Shown here: one piece after another, positions 22,627 to 23,199 of the stretch
Position numbering within the stretch: position 1 is the first letter of the stretch
Layout of the letters: every line of letters starts with the position of its first letter
Position numbers and translations under genes: made by a program
Notes under the pieces: model-generated
What the model saw: the letters and a program-made list of their open reading frames with translations, nothing else
The model's database searches: none
What the model was told of the DNA's origin: nothing
NCBI GenBank assembly: GCA_002712305.1
Contig: PATE01000051.1
Span: 27,644 to 50,842 of the forward strand
Length of the DNA: 23,199 nucleotides
Reading direction: 5' to 3'
From: Gemmatimonadota bacterium
Lineage (GTDB): Bacteria; Latescibacterota; UBA2968; UBA8231

Positions 22627-23007
22627 ATGATAGTTTCAGATGCTGACATCATCGAGGCGCTGCAGAAGTACCGGGGGATCGTTACGTCCGCCGCGAAGCA
22701 AGTGGGCATGACCCGCTCTTCCCTGAGTCGGCGCATCCATCGAACGAAGCATCTCGAAGAAGAGCTCCACGAGATCCGTGAAACGGCAGTGGACGACGCC
22801 GAGCACATGCTGTTTCAGAAGATCGAGGAAGGTCATGTCGCCTCCATCATCTTCTTCCTGAAGTGCTTTGGAAAGGATCGGGGCTATGTGGAACGTCCGG
22901 AGCGAACGAGCACACCGCCCATGGCTCAGGTCGTGATTCCCCGACGAGAATTGACCCTGGAAGAATGGAAGGCGAACAACCGCGCCTTAGAGCGTGGGGA
23001 GGATTAG
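22627..23007 (+). CDS. Small DNA-binding protein resembling phage terminase small subunit
   Basis: A 126-residue protein. The N-terminal helix-turn-helix is clear: DADIIEALQKYRGIVTSAAK (5-24), QVGMTRSSLSRRI (25-37), a Fis/terminase-type HTH. The following helices, with the pattern AEHMLFQKIEEGHVASIIFF (58-77) and LKCFGKDRGYVERPE (78-92), resemble the oligomerisation core of many phage small terminase subunits, which recognise pac/cos DNA and feed it to the large subunit. GAGGA precedes the ATG closely. No large terminase gene follows in the 190 bp left, so packaging function is not confirmed; a transcription regulator is the alternative. Confidence 0.65.
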   Translation: MIVSDADIIEALQKYRGIVTSAAKQVGMTRSSLSRRIHRTKHLEEELHEIRETAVDDAEHMLFQKIEEGHVASIIFFLKCFGKDRGYVERPERTSTPPMAQVVIPRRELTLEEWKANNRALERGED

Positions 23008-23111
23008 CGAAGGATCAGCCCTGCCTACTCCTCGCGGAACAGCCCTTCCATGAACATTGGCACCGAACGACTCCTACTCATCAGGTCGGCACGGCCATCG
23101 AGTAGGGGACA

Positions 23112-23135
23112 AATGTTCGCTGGGCAGCGAACATT
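23112..23135. repeat. Perfect 10-bp inverted repeat with 4-nt loop
   Basis: AATGTTCGCT (23112-23121) and AGCGAACATT (23126-23135) around GGGC. No T-run follows on either strand, so an operator, processing hairpin or recombinase/packaging site is more likely than a terminator. The remaining sequence from 23008 to 23199 shows no convincing gene. Confidence 0.6.
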
Positions 23136-23199
23136 CCGGCTTTGCGATGTCAGCGATAGAACCTCTGAGCCACTCGCCTCCTGCCGACATGGATTGCCC

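Noticed and set aside
23052-23199. Open frame to the window end as a large terminase start
   Set aside because: The translation shows no terminase ATPase motif and no ribosome binding site; too short to judge.

Overview
The window is bacterial chromosome from a moderately GC-rich, Gram-negative organism. Evidence for this is a lipobox lipoprotein, periplasmic HtrA, a c-type cytochrome maturation system and a large exported TPR protein. Several traits would fit a lineage of the Fibrobacterota-Chlorobiota-Bacteroidota (FCB) group or a neighbouring phylum: a sigma-54 activator with an 'IY.ALLDLKREV.DL' linker before its Fis-type helix, a CXXXY-type CcmE, a K+-type membrane pyrophosphatase and a tRNA-Sec gene. 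This placement is tentative because no marker here decides it.

There are three regions. Region 1 (1-11256, minus strand) is one long run of tightly packed genes. In order of transcription they are: a 1250-aa exported TPR protein, a Crp-type regulator, an NtrC-type sigma-54 activator with a degenerate receiver, a two-PDZ HtrA protease, an M24 (Xaa-Pro type) peptidase, a THUMP-like class I methyltransferase, CcmE and the first 306 codons of CcmF. Overlaps and short gaps suggest co-transcription. A near-consensus sigma-70 promoter (11387-11415) lies at the head of the run, with a palindrome just upstream.

Region 2 (11445-18945, plus strand) is conserved housekeeping DNA: ispE, tRNA-Gln(UUG), rplY/ctc, pth, a membrane pyrophosphatase, rpsF, a DUF2232 membrane protein, rplI, an unknown lipoprotein and the tRNA-Sec gene. 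prs (often beside rplY) and rpsR (normally beside rpsF) are not in their usual places.

Region 3 (18946 to the window end) is a mobile genetic island inserted at the 3' end of the tRNA-Sec gene, a classic integration site for P4-type integrases. It has a tyrosine integrase behind a promoter overlapped by inverted and direct repeats. Next come a translationally coupled novel protein (eroded AAA+ activator-like N-terminus, winged-helix-like C-terminus), an AlpA-type regulator preceded by alternative hairpins, and a poorly supported Arg/Pro-rich ORF. After these are an AT-rich four-helix membrane protein gene bracketed by a 52-bp direct repeat, and a small DNA-binding protein resembling phage small terminase subunits. 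The int - alpA - (cargo) - terS-like order resembles phage satellites. The far end of the island is outside the window.
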